From assembly GCA_003134375.1 (NCBI GenBank), contig PLAY01000022.1:1-38321 (forward strand): DNA of 38,321 nt. Reading direction: 5' to 3'. How positions within the stretch are numbered: the first letter of the stretch is position 1; each line of letters starts with the position of its first letter. The position numbers and the translations under genes were made by a program. Below are positions 1-7,995 of this stretch, piece after piece. This stretch comes from Limisphaerales bacterium. Its GTDB lineage: Bacteria > Verrucomicrobiota > Verrucomicrobiia > Limisphaerales > UBA11358. Below the pieces are notes generated by a model. That model saw only the letters and a program-made list of their open reading frames with translations, made no database searches and had not been told where the DNA came from.

Positions 1-359
1 GTGTGAAATGATGGGGTTACAGTGATTGTTTGATATGACATAAAAAGCATAAACCAAACCTGCGATTCCGTTCGCAGTAGCCTACCGGCACTGGCGAAAC
101 TGGTAACGGTTTTGTCGGAAGCTGCCGGGACAAAATCCTGACATCCTTGGGATGCGGAAAACGCCGTGAGGTGGTTGCCGAGACTGCGAGCATCAATGCG
201 GTCTGAAGGACAGGCTGGATGAAATGCCCAACACAAGTGAACTGCCATGAGCATCGTCAAACCTAACGAGCCAAAGATGCTGACAGGCTCCGGCCAAAAG
301 GCACGCAGTCGGGTGTTCTGCTGCACGCATGGAACACACGGACATTCCAGACTGCCGGT

Positions 360-635
360 GTGGAAGGCAGGGGCTACTGGCATCGGCAGGGACGGCGTGC
401 CTGGCAGTTTGCGGCGGACACAGGCGAACGGACGCCGGCGGGGAAACCCGTTTGGCTGCGGTTGGTGAACCCGACCGAAACCAAAATCCGGCGGCACGTC
501 AAGGTCAGGGCGGATGCAAATCCGTTCGACCCGCACTGGCACGACTATTTTGAAGACCGTGCGTTCTTCAGAAAGTTTGGCATTCATCGTCAGGAGGCGG
601 GATTGAAACCGTCAAGTGAACCGGCTCCGCAATAG
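360..635 (+). pseudogene. Group II intron maturase, C-terminal fragment
   Basis: The frame encodes a C-terminal maturase segment that matches the end of the protein at 35871-36770 in the same order: FAADTG, a KPxWL block, TKIRRHVK, RADANPFDP and KFGIHRxEAG. Similarity starts near GYWHRQG, about five residues into the open frame. The reverse-transcriptase motifs are absent, so this is the 3' remnant of an intron-encoded protein. The apparent GTG start at 360 has no ribosome-binding site and is probably not used. Confidence 0.8.
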
Positions 636-654
636 CGGGGCTTTGTAGCGGCTT

Positions 655-729
655 GAGCCGGATGAAGGGAAACTTTCACGTCCGGTTCTGAGGGGAGGGA
701 GCGGCAGCAATGCCGCTTCCTTACCCGAC
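655..729 (+). ncRNA. Group II intron domains V and VI
   Basis: A 36-base hairpin starts GAGCCGGATGAAGGGAAAC and ends with the complementary GTCCGGTTCTG, the hallmark of catalytic domain V. It is followed by a second hairpin with a 3' arm of CCTTACC type carrying an unpaired A, as expected for the branch-point domain VI. The same pair occurs at 36809-36883. Confidence 0.85.
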
Positions 730-734
730 CCTAT

Positions 735-1092
735 AAAAATTCATGGCGCAAGCTGGATGAGCCTCCCGAAAGTCCATTCTCAATTATAGGTGAGTCGAAC
801 GCGGGGAATTCGCATTGAAACGATGTTCGGGAATATTCTTGTCAATACCATGTCAACGCATCCGCTGGTTGCCGTGTGCGCGAATCCAGATTCGATTATA
901 TGTCGCCGTTCTGCGCGTCAATGTATTGCTCGCCTCATCCGGCTGCGCTCCACATTGCACACGCCGCCCAGCTCCGGGAGCTTTGCTTTTAGGATTCGCG
1001 CGCTGGACAACTGTTCACAGGAAGAAGGATTAAATTACCCATGGAACAGGATTGCCATAATCGCCTTGCCACATGTTATGTCGAGTCGCGGC
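735..1092. other. Intergenic, no gene recognised
   Basis: This 358-base stretch lies between the intron 3' end and the end of modC. Short open frames exist but none has a ribosome-binding site, a recognisable motif or an operon context. I see no convincing hairpin terminator for modC here. Confidence 0.5.
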
Positions 1093-2181
1093 TTAACGTG
1101 GAATTAAGTGGATGTGGGGAGCCTTGATCAAGGCGACCACGGAAGCGCCCGCCTTCAATGCCAGTTCATCGCAAGCTTGACGGGTCAGCAACGCTTTCAA
1201 TGGAAAACCGCAATCCAGTTCGATCCGCATCATCGGTCCTTCCGGTGCGAGCGCAAGCACCGTTGCGGACAGGCGGTTGCGAGCGCTGGCCGGCGCACCG
1301 CCGTTCTGGATCAAGATCACGTCCTCAGCGCGGATGCAGAGGTGTACGGCATTCGCGCCGGAAGGCAAATCTTCGGCCAGCGCGGTAAATTCATGCCCGT
1401 TCACGTTCACGGTTGCCAGTCCATCTGACACCCGGGTGAGGTGTCCGAGCAAAACGGTTTCGGTTCCGACAATCGCCGCCACCGCCAGATTGGTTGGATG
1501 ATTTATCACATCTGCAACCGGTCCGGTCTGGAGCATGAGTCCCTGGTCGAGTACCACGAGCTGGTCGCCCAAGGCCGCGGCTTCATACCGGTCATGTGTC
1601 ACTAAAATTGCGGGAATCCCCAACTGCAAAAGCTGTGAACGCAACTCACCTCGCAATCGCTGGCGTGTGGGTGTGTCGAGCGCGGACAGCGGCTCGTCGA
1701 GCAACAACAAACGCGGACGGCGCACCACGGCGCGGGCAAGCCCGACGCGTTGCTGCTGGCCGCCGGAAAGTTCGTGCGGCAGGCGGGTTTCGAGTTTGTC
1801 CAGACCGAGCCAGCGCACAATTTCACTGACGCGTGCCTTTTTTTTGGTGGCGCTTTGCCCGTACAATCCATAACCGATGTTGGCCGCAACAGTGAGATGC
1901 GGAAATAATGCGTAATCCTGCGGCACAAATCCTGTATTCCGTTTTCGCGCCGGAACAATCTTTTTTGAGTCCGAGTCGAACCACACTTCACCGTCAAATT
2001 GAATCTGCCCTGCTTCGGGCTGCTCCAGCCCGGCGAGGCAGCGAAGCATGGTCGTTTTGCCCGAACCTGACGGGCCGAACAGCACGGTGACGCCATTCGT
2101 GCTGGCGTGCAAATTTTCCGCGCGAATCACCGGGCCGTCGGCGAAGCGTTTCGTGAAACTGGCCTGGATGCCGGGCGTCAT
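1093..2181 (-). CDS. modC: Molybdate ABC transporter ATP-binding protein
   Basis: ATPase of the molybdate importer, about 362 residues, acting on the inner face of the membrane with ModB. Walker A is GPSGSGKT (about residue 35), the ABC signature is LSGGQQQR, Walker B is LLLLDEP and the switch His is in VTHD. The last ~130 residues form a TOBE/Mop-like molybdate-binding domain, as in typical ModC. The start is the ATG overlapping the modB stop codon as ATGA. The frame stays open further upstream, but that part is an out-of-frame shadow of modB. It is the last gene of the nif-mod cluster, where it feeds molybdenum to FeMo-co synthesis. Confidence 0.95.
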   Translation of the reverse strand: MTPGIQASFTKRFADGPVIRAENLHASTNGVTVLFGPSGSGKTTMLRCLAGLEQPEAGQIQFDGEVWFDSDSKKIVPARKRNTGFVPQDYALFPHLTVAANIGYGLYGQSATKKKARVSEIVRWLGLDKLETRLPHELSGGQQQRVGLARAVVRRPRLLLLDEPLSALDTPTRQRLRGELRSQLLQLGIPAILVTHDRYEAAALGDQLVVLDQGLMLQTGPVADVINHPTNLAVAAIVGTETVLLGHLTRVSDGLATVNVNGHEFTALAEDLPSGANAVHLCIRAEDVILIQNGGAPASARNRLSATVLALAPEGPMMRIELDCGFPLKALLTRQACDELALKAGASVVALIKAPHIHLIPR

Positions 2182-2846
2182 ATTTTGCTCCTTGCTTGCA
2201 ACCGCTCGCTGATCCACAGCGCGGCAAACGCCAGTGCCAGCGAAATGCCGGCCAGCGTCCAGGCATGGCTGTCTTCGCCCAGTTGCACGAGTTGGTAAAT
2301 ATCGGTGGACAACGTGGTGGTAACGCCGGGAATGTTGCCGGCCACCATGATGGTCGCGCCGAATTCGCCCAGTGCCCGCGCAAACGCCAGCAATGTTCCC
2401 GCCAGCAATCCGCGTTTCGCCAGCGGCAGCGTGATGGTGAAGAACACGCGCCATTCGCCCGCGCCCAGCGTGCGGGCCATCTGCTCCAGCGTCGGATTTA
2501 CCTCCTCAATCGCGGCACGCGCCGTGCGTACGAGCAACGGAAATGACATCACCGCCAGCGCCAGGGCCACGGCGCGCCAGGTGAACACGATGTCGAGATG
2601 GAATTCCGAGTAAAGCCAGTGGCCGAGGGGGCCGCGCCGGCCAAACAATTTCAGCAGAACCAGCCCGGTGACCACCGGCGGCAGGACGAGCGGCAGGGCG
2701 ACCACCGTTTCCACCAGCGATTTGCCGCGCCAGCGGAGCCGCGCCAGACACCACGCCAGCGTGACGCCCGGCACGAGAATCAACGCCGTGCTCAACACGG
2801 CCATGCCCGCCGTGAACGCGACGATCTGCCATTCGGCGGGTGTCAT
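2178..2846 (-). CDS. modB: Molybdate ABC transporter permease
   Basis: Inner-membrane permease of 222 residues, the normal length for ModB. Several hydrophobic helices are visible from residue 8 onward. The conserved cytoplasmic coupling loop is present (EEVNPTLEQMARTLGAGEWR), the segment that docks onto the ATPase. It overlaps modC by four bases and lies 27 bases after the mop gene, in the order modA-mop-modB-modC. The start is the ATG at 2846. Coupling to modC suggests balanced translation of the two subunits. Confidence 0.95.
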   Translation of the reverse strand: MTPAEWQIVAFTAGMAVLSTALILVPGVTLAWCLARLRWRGKSLVETVVALPLVLPPVVTGLVLLKLFGRRGPLGHWLYSEFHLDIVFTWRAVALALAVMSFPLLVRTARAAIEEVNPTLEQMARTLGAGEWRVFFTITLPLAKRGLLAGTLLAFARALGEFGATIMVAGNIPGVTTTLSTDIYQLVQLGEDSHAWTLAGISLALAFAALWISERLQARSKI

Positions 2847-2873
2847 GACATGCGGCGGTGGCTGCCAGCGGGG

Positions 2874-3086
2874 TTATTCATCCACGCCGACCATCACGCT
2901 GGAGGCTTTGATGACCGCGTAGGCCGTCCGTCCTTTTTTCAGTTTCAAGGCGGCGGTGCTCTCGGCGGTAATCGTTGAAACAATTTGAACTTTCGGGGCG
3001 ATTTCCAGAACGACGAGGCTGCTGATGGGTCCGCGTTTGATGTTTTTTATTTTGCCTTTGAGAACATTGCGGGCGCTGAGTTTCAT
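2874..3086 (-). CDS. mop: Mop-family molybdate-binding protein (molbindin)
   Basis: A 70-residue stand-alone TOBE/Mop domain beginning MKLSARNVLKGKI, the classic molbindin start, with the conserved GPISSLVVLEI strand and the ITxES segment. Proteins of this family form small oligomers that store or buffer molybdate in the cytoplasm. Its place between modA and modB, inside a nif cluster, fits molybdenum storage for nitrogenase. The name mop/modG is a family call, and storage versus regulation cannot be told from sequence. Confidence 0.9.
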   Translation of the reverse strand: MKLSARNVLKGKIKNIKRGPISSLVVLEIAPKVQIVSTITAESTAALKLKKGRTAYAVIKASSVMVGVDE

Positions 3087-3109
3087 GATTTTCCTTTTGG
3101 TTTGACTGG

Positions 3110-3865
3110 TTATTTACCGGCGGTGGACAAAACAATAAACCCGTGGCGGGCGAAGATTGCATCTGCCTCGCTGCCCGTCAGGCATCCCAGAAACTTTTTC
3201 GCAGCGTCCGGTTGCGGCGCATTCGCCACCAGCGCCGCCGAATAGGAAATCTTCGGTCCATCGGCAACCGGCACCTCAAAAGCCACCTTCACCTTTTTCG
3301 AAATCGCGGCGTCCGTTTTATAAACCACCCCGGCATCCACATTGCCGGATTCGACGGCGGCGAGCACGGCGCGGACATTTTCGCAGGGAACAACCTTCGG
3401 TTCGACTCCCGGCCATAGCCCGGATTTTTCGAGATAAGCTTTGGCGTAAGTTCCGGCGGGAACAATCCTGGTGTCGCCGAGCGCGACGCGCTTGACGGCG
3501 GCATTGGTCAATTCAGACGGCGACTGGATCGCCGTGCTATCCGGCGGGGTGACGATGACGAGCGAATTGCCCAGGAGACTTTTGCGCGTTTCCTTCACGA
3601 GCAATCCCTTCTTTTCCAACGCATCGGCCTTGGCCTCGTCGGCGGAAATAAATATGTCGGCGGGCGCGCCTTCCTCAATCTGCCGCGCGAGCGTGCCGGA
3701 CGCGGCGAAGTTGAAGACAATCTTGTCGCCGGACTGTTTTTCGTAGGCGGCGGCGATTTCCTGGAGCGACTCCGTCAGGCTCGCGGCGGCGAACACGGTG
3801 ACTTGGGCGGTAACCAGTGTACGCGCAGCAAGAATCGCGACAACCAAAAGCAAAAGCTTTTTCAT
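3110..3865 (-). CDS. modA: Molybdate ABC transporter substrate-binding protein
   Basis: Periplasmic molybdate-binding protein of 251 residues. A signal peptide is evident: MKK, a hydrophobic core of LLLLVVAIL, then a likely cleavage near VTA-Q. The mature part opens with VFAAASLTESL, the ModA oxyanion-binding serine motif, followed by FNFAASGTLARQI and GAPADIFISAD, all family hallmarks. The start codon lies 3 bases after the stop of the cytochrome b gene, so it is co-transcribed with the upstream nif genes. It is followed by mop, modB and modC. Confidence 0.95.
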   Translation of the reverse strand: MKKLLLLVVAILAARTLVTAQVTVFAAASLTESLQEIAAAYEKQSGDKIVFNFAASGTLARQIEEGAPADIFISADEAKADALEKKGLLVKETRKSLLGNSLVIVTPPDSTAIQSPSELTNAAVKRVALGDTRIVPAGTYAKAYLEKSGLWPGVEPKVVPCENVRAVLAAVESGNVDAGVVYKTDAAISKKVKVAFEVPVADGPKISYSAALVANAPQPDAAKKFLGCLTGSEADAIFARHGFIVLSTAGK

Positions 3866-3868
3866 GTT

Positions 3869-4684
3869 CTAGTTTCCAATATCAGACGGTGAGCCGTTTG
3901 CAAACGCATGCCACACGGCCAGACCGGCAAGCAGCAAAGCCGGCGCGGCGACGAGGCAGATGCGCCAGAGCCGTTGCTGCGCGGCGGGGGTGGTGGTGAA
4001 TCCCAAAACTTCCGCACCGGTGGCGATGCCGTTGGCGAGGTGATACACCGCCGCAACCATGCCGAGCAGGTAAAATTCCGCGAAGAGCAGGTTGCCCGGA
4101 TTACCGGCGGGCAGTCCGTGCCAGAACTGCCAGATGGCCTGCGACGCCGAGTTGAAGGCGTTGCGCGGATCGAACCGCCCACCGAACCAGCAGTGCAGCG
4201 TGCCGATGTGGAAAGCGATGAACACCAGTAGAATCAAGGCGCTGACGCGTTGCAACCACTGGCGCAGGTCGCTGCCATGATGATGCTTCTCCACGCCGAA
4301 TTTTAATTTTTCGCGCCCCAGCGTCCGCAGGCCAAGCGCGACATGAATCGTCAAGGGAATGAAAATTAAACCAATTTCTAGGATCGGCAACGCCGCACCC
4401 AGGCCGTGAATGCGGTTCACCGCCGCTTGAAACCGCGCCGGCCACAGACCGAGCAGGTTGACGGCGAGGTGCAACACCAGAAATCCGCCAAGCACAAAGC
4501 CGCTCCACGCGAGGTAATGGCGCGGGCAGGTGCGACCGCTGCAACCGCATTCCGGCACGGACTCCTCGCCGAATTTCAAGTCGAGGATGGCACGCGCGTC
4601 AGGCAGCGCGGCACGGCGACCATGACCGCCGCAGCCACAGGAACTTTTTCGGCAGCCGGATTTGGGAGCAGTTTCAACGCACAT
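3869..4684 (-). CDS. SdhC-type diheme cytochrome b, Cys-rich N-terminus
   Basis: A 271-residue membrane protein that resembles the cytochrome b558 anchor of succinate dehydrogenase/fumarate reductase. Five hydrophobic helices are visible from about residue 57. The four histidines that bind two hemes in Bacillus-type SdhC all have counterparts: H72 (VLHLAVN), H114 (TIHVALG), H159 (AFHIG) and H215 (YHLANG). The region after H215 also matches the family (TTTPAAQQR). Two things are odd. No sdhA or sdhB is near. The first ~55 residues are an extra soluble part with seven cysteines (C2, C11, C16, C18, C46, C48, C53). It sits 3 bases before modA in the nif-mod operon. A role in quinone-linked electron flow for nitrogen fixation is inference only. 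Confidence 0.8.
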   Translation of the reverse strand: MCVETAPKSGCRKSSCGCGGHGRRAALPDARAILDLKFGEESVPECGCSGRTCPRHYLAWSGFVLGGFLVLHLAVNLLGLWPARFQAAVNRIHGLGAALPILEIGLIFIPLTIHVALGLRTLGREKLKFGVEKHHHGSDLRQWLQRVSALILLVFIAFHIGTLHCWFGGRFDPRNAFNSASQAIWQFWHGLPAGNPGNLLFAEFYLLGMVAAVYHLANGIATGAEVLGFTTTPAAQQRLWRICLVAAPALLLAGLAVWHAFANGSPSDIGN

Positions 4685-4706
4685 GGGAAATCAGCCGGCG
4701 GTCATT

Positions 4707-5231
4707 TTATTGCCTCACTGCCGCCGGGGCGTGTTGCGCGTGAACTACCGTCGCGCCGAGTTGCAACGACGTTGCGTCCCACTTCCAGTCGCCACCGCCA
4801 GGACCGCCGGTGAGCGCGAGCATTTCGCCGAGCAATTTGGGTTGGGCTGGTGGTGTAATTATGAATTTCCCGGCGTATACCGCCGCGTTGCTGTCAATTT
4901 CCCGGTCTATCACCACGGAAAAATCCAACGCCAGTTGCGTGGAGGTGGCACGGCAACTGCCGTGAATCCGCACGAGTTCGTAAAGACAAACGCTCTTGGC
5001 GTCACGGGCCGTGATATCGAACAAAATCGCGAGCGTGTCGCGGACCGGCGTGATCCCGGCGAGCTTCAGCAACGCGGCCACGTCCAGTTTCCAGCTCTGA
5101 GTTTCGGCATCGGTCAACGTCTGAACGTGCCGCGCGATGAGGCCGTCGCGCCCGCTGAACTTGAGCGGTTTGATTTTTTCGTAGTGGACGTTTTTGCCGT
5201 CGGTGGTTTTTTTATAAATCAGGAAGGCCAT
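4707..5231 (-). CDS. Uncharacterised protein of nif cluster
   Basis: A 174-residue soluble protein that I do not recognise. No signal peptide, membrane helix, cysteine pair or known catalytic motif stands out. It opens [20 protein letters not shown] and has a basic, strand-rich first third. A middle part carries a Cys ([10 protein letters not shown]) and a second Cys (IHGSCRAT). A Gly/Pro-rich turn (TGGPGGGDW) lies near the C-terminus. Its start overlaps the end of nifV by 20 bases, and it ends 22 bases before the cytochrome b gene, so it is very likely translated as part of the operon. A partner of the cytochrome b or of NifV is possible but unsupported. Confidence 0.7.
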   Translation of the reverse strand: MAFLIYKKTTDGKNVHYEKIKPLKFSGRDGLIARHVQTLTDAETQSWKLDVAALLKLAGITPVRDTLAILFDITARDAKSVCLYELVRIHGSCRATSTQLALDFSVVIDREIDSNAAVYAGKFIITPPAQPKLLGEMLALTGGPGGGDWKWDATSLQLGATVVHAQHAPAAVRQ

Positions 5232-6351
5232 GGTATTTCTTCAAATTAGCCACCAGACTTTTAAGTTCGTCGTCGGTGACGGGAACTTTACGGCTGATGG
5301 CGATGTGCCGTATTTCCTCCAGCAATTCGACCTGCAATTCCGCTGGCAGGTCGAGGTTCAGCTTTTGCAGCTTGTGCCGGAGCAGACCGCCGCCCGAATG
5401 GCGGCCCAGTTGCATGGTTGTGGGAGCGTGGCCGACTTCCCCTGCGGCGAACGGCTCGTAGGTTTCATGGTCGGCCAGCAGCCCGCTGCAATGAATGCCC
5501 GATTCGTGCCGGAACACCGATTCGCCCACCACCGGCTTGTCCAGGTCGAGTGGCCGACCGGAGGCTCGCGCCACCAATGCGCTCAACCCGCCGAGTTGGC
5601 ACGTGTCCACGCCGCAATCCTGTTTCAAGGTCAGCCGCGCTGCCATAACCACTTCTTCGAGCGAGGCGTTGCCGGCGCGTTCGCCCAGGCCGTTGACCGT
5701 AACGCTCGCGGCATCCGCGCCGGAAGCAAGCGCGGCGATGGTGTTCGCCGTTGCCATGCCCAGGTCGTTGTGCCCGTGAAATTCCAGGGTCAACTCCGGC
5801 ACGGCTGCGCGCAAGGTGCCGATGAGATCGCAGGTCTGCAACGGATTCAAAATGCCAACGGTGTCCGCGATGCGCAGACGCCCAAGCCCGGCTTCCCGGG
5901 CGGCGAGCGCAAATTCGATCAAAAAAACGCGGTCGGCGCGCGAGGCATCCTGCGCCCCGACGGAAAGGAATCGGAATGAGTCGCGAAACTCGGCAGTCAG
6001 TTCCGTCATCGTCTGGAAAACCCAATCGTGATCCTTCTTCCAGGCGCGCAGATGAATTTCCGACACCGGCAGTGAAAAGTGGGCTCCGTGGACACGACAA
6101 CGGGAGGCGGCCAGAAGGTCCAGACGTTTCGCCCGGCACCAAGTGGTCAGGCGCAAGGGAAGGCCGAGGTCGGACACGGCATTGATATCGTCAATCTCGC
6201 TCCGCCCCATCGCTGGGATGCCGATTTCGATTTCCGGCACGCCGGCGTTGGCAAGCGCAGTGGCGATGCTGTTCTTCTCCGCACGTGAGAATGCCACGCC
6301 AGCAGCCTGTTCGCCGTCGCGCAACGTGGTGTCAATGAGGTACGGCGTCAT
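5212..6351 (-). CDS. nifV: Homocitrate synthase
   Basis: NifV condenses acetyl-CoA with 2-oxoglutarate to give homocitrate, the organic ligand of FeMo-co. At 379 residues it has the usual length. The DTTLRDGEQ active-site motif is at residues 8-16, the metal-binding HGHND is near residue 193, and the GLGERAGN motif of the isopropylmalate/homocitrate synthase family follows. The late part carries the family ESGIH segment. It starts 2 bases after the ferredoxin stop and overlaps the next gene by 20 bases. Its place among nif genes favours NifV over the lysine-pathway homologue. Confidence 0.95.
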   Translation of the reverse strand: MTPYLIDTTLRDGEQAAGVAFSRAEKNSIATALANAGVPEIEIGIPAMGRSEIDDINAVSDLGLPLRLTTWCRAKRLDLLAASRCRVHGAHFSLPVSEIHLRAWKKDHDWVFQTMTELTAEFRDSFRFLSVGAQDASRADRVFLIEFALAAREAGLGRLRIADTVGILNPLQTCDLIGTLRAAVPELTLEFHGHNDLGMATANTIAALASGADAASVTVNGLGERAGNASLEEVVMAARLTLKQDCGVDTCQLGGLSALVARASGRPLDLDKPVVGESVFRHESGIHCSGLLADHETYEPFAAGEVGHAPTTMQLGRHSGGGLLRHKLQKLNLDLPAELQVELLEEIRHIAISRKVPVTDDELKSLVANLKKYHGLPDL

Positions 6352-6353
6352 GT

Positions 6354-6659
6354 TCAGACAAACAAGGTCGCCGGTGGCAGACCGGTTTTTTCCTCCAGGC
6401 TGTCGAGGATTGCTTCGGCGGTTTCGATAGTCGCCTGTTTATACCAGATGTTTTCTGGATAAACGACCATCACCGGCCCGCTGTCGCAGATGTTCATACA
6501 GCCGGTGCTGGAAATCATTACATCGTCGAGACCGCGATCCTGTACTTCGGTGGTGAGATGCTGGAGCAGATGTGAGGATTCCTTTTTGTGGCAGACGCCC
6601 TGCGCCCCGGTGGGACGAAAGCTGCCGCAGGCAAATATGTGATGATTGGGTTTGCTCAT
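6354..6659 (-). CDS. Thioredoxin-like [2Fe-2S] ferredoxin
   Basis: A 101-residue protein with cysteines at 11, 23, 54 and 58. The C-x11-C plus C-x3-C spacing is that of thioredoxin-fold [2Fe-2S] ferredoxins (Shethna FeSI/FdI type), which often occur in nif clusters. The N-terminus reads [11 protein letters not shown] and the second pair [11 protein letters not shown], both typical. It lies between nifB and nifV, 2 bases before nifV. Proteins of this family are proposed as electron carriers or as partners of nitrogenase maturation. The exact role here is not visible. Confidence 0.9.
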   Translation of the reverse strand: MSKPNHHIFACGSFRPTGAQGVCHKKESSHLLQHLTTEVQDRGLDDVMISSTGCMNICDSGPVMVVYPENIWYKQATIETAEAILDSLEEKTGLPPATLFV

Positions 6660-6665
6660 GTTTTG

Positions 6666-6686
6666 GTTGTGAGTTGTGGGTTGTGG
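6666..6686 (-). repeat. 7-bp tandem repeat, three copies
   Basis: Three consecutive copies of GTTGTGR fill the nifB-ferredoxin spacer on the plus strand. It is too short and simple to assign a function, and slippage could change the spacing between the two genes. Confidence 0.5.
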
Positions 6687-6699
6687 GTTGAAGGTAAAA

Positions 6700-7995
6700 T
6701 CAGCCGCAGCCGGTTCCGTTTCCTTTGCACGAAATACCCGCGCCGCAGCCGGTGAAACGGCGTTTCATCGATGCCGGAATCGGCTGATTGGCAAACAAGG
6801 CTTTCAGCCCTTCCTCGATCAACCCTTCCATCTCGATGACTTTTAGTCCGTGCGCGGTGAGCGTCTTTTGAGGCGTTGGGCCGGCGGCGTTGACGAGAAT
6901 CGCGCGGCAGTCTTTCAACGAATCCGCCAGCGTTGCCCAGCGCGCTTCGCCGCCGCCTTCATCCGGCGTGCGGCGGATTTCGACCAATCGGAACGTGCCG
7001 GGCAAAGCGGCGTTAGCCTCGTAAATCGCCAGACGATCAGCCTCGCCCAGATGCTGGTTGACCAGCGCGCCTTCGAGCGTGGCCACGGCCACGTAAGGGC
7101 GCGCGGCATCTTCGGCGGGATTCAGGCTCAGGCTGGCGTAGTGTTGCAATGTGGCAATTTGTTCGGTGGTCACTTTCTCGCCGACGTAGCCCACGGCGTC
7201 GGCCCGGCAGCGGGCGCAATGTGTCATCTGCGGCAATAATTGTCCGCATTGCAGGCGCAGCCGTGCGACGGTCATTGTGTCCGGTGGCGGCACATCCTCG
7301 AACACCGCGCCTTTCACGGGCACGAGCGGCATGAGGTTCATGATGTCCGCGCCGAGGGCGGAAACTTTTTTGGCAATGTCCGGAATGTGATCGTCGTTGA
7401 TGCCCGGCATGATGATGGTGTTGATCTTCACCGTGATGCCACGCGCCTTGAGCCGGACAAGCGCCTCGATTTGTTTCGCCCCCAGCGCCGCCGCGGCTTC
7501 CTCGCCGCGCAATGGACGTTTGCCATCGCGCACCCAGGCGTAAATCTTGCCGCCAATCACCGGATCAACCGCATTGATGGTGATTGTAATATGGCTCACC
7601 TTCAAATCGGCAATCTCGTCAACATAGGGCACGACGCCGAGGCCATTCGTGGCCACGCATAAAATCATTTTCGGAAATTTCCGCCGGACCAGCCGCAACG
7701 TTTCCATCGTTTCCTGGGGATTGGCGAACGGGTCGCCCGGCCCGGCAATGCCCGTGACGGCAATTTCGGACCGCTTTGCCACCACGTCGCTCAGATAGGC
7801 AAGGGCCTGTTGCGGCGTCAGCACGGTGCTGGTGACGCCGGGGCGGCTTTCATTCAGGCAATCGTATTTGCGGTTGCAAAAATTGCACTGGATGTTGCAA
7901 CGCGGCGCGACCGGCAGATGGATGCGGCCATATTTTTTATGCGCATCCTTGCTGAAACAGGGATGATTGCTGAAATCAATCTTGGTCGCGTTCAT
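6700..7995 (-). CDS. nifB: Nitrogenase FeMo-co biosynthesis radical SAM protein
   Basis: NifB joins two [4Fe-4S] clusters, adds carbon from SAM and makes NifB-co, the core of FeMo-co. The radical-SAM motif CNIQCNFC (C33, C37, C40) is intact. Downstream are the NifB hallmarks NRKYDC, GIAGPGDPFAN and a Cys-rich segment HCARCRADA. After about residue 300 a NifX/NafY-like domain follows, so the protein is the two-domain form of 431 residues. It ends in a Cys/Gly-rich tail (GCGAGISCKGNGTGCG). The start ATG overlaps the nifN stop as ATGA. The NifX-like domain may make up for the absence of a separate nifX. Confidence 0.97.
   Translation of the reverse strand: MNATKIDFSNHPCFSKDAHKKYGRIHLPVAPRCNIQCNFCNRKYDCLNESRPGVTSTVLTPQQALAYLSDVVAKRSEIAVTGIAGPGDPFANPQETMETLRLVRRKFPKMILCVATNGLGVVPYVDEIADLKVSHITITINAVDPVIGGKIYAWVRDGKRPLRGEEAAAALGAKQIEALVRLKARGITVKINTIIMPGINDDHIPDIAKKVSALGADIMNLMPLVPVKGAVFEDVPPPDTMTVARLRLQCGQLLPQMTHCARCRADAVGYVGEKVTTEQIATLQHYASLSLNPAEDAARPYVAVATLEGALVNQHLGEADRLAIYEANAALPGTFRLVEIRRTPDEGGGEARWATLADSLKDCRAILVNAAGPTPQKTLTAHGLKVIEMEGLIEEGLKALFANQPIPASMKRRFTGCGAGISCKGNGTGCG

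Larger units (their letters stand above)
1..734 (+). mobile_element. Group II intron deletion derivative
   Basis: The first bases read GTGTG, which fits the GUGYG consensus of a group II intron 5' end. The next ~330 bases are rich in short stems and look like 5' ribozyme domains. They run straight into the last ~85 codons of an intron-encoded maturase (to 635), then domain V and domain VI. The reverse-transcriptase core and most of domain IV are missing, so this is an internal deletion that cannot move by itself. The maturase end and domains V-VI closely resemble the second intron remnant at 35868-36883, but differ at many positions, so they are two related introns and not one repeat. The exact 3' end (about 729-734) is not fixed. 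Confidence 0.75.

Noticed and set aside
1993-2454. Long open frame continuing upstream of modC
   Set aside because: The part before MTPGIQ is an out-of-frame shadow of modB. The ATGA overlap and the domain start fix modC at 2181.
6661-6699. Short GTTGTGG tandem repeats as a CRISPR or iteron array
   Set aside because: Only three 7-bp units without spacers.
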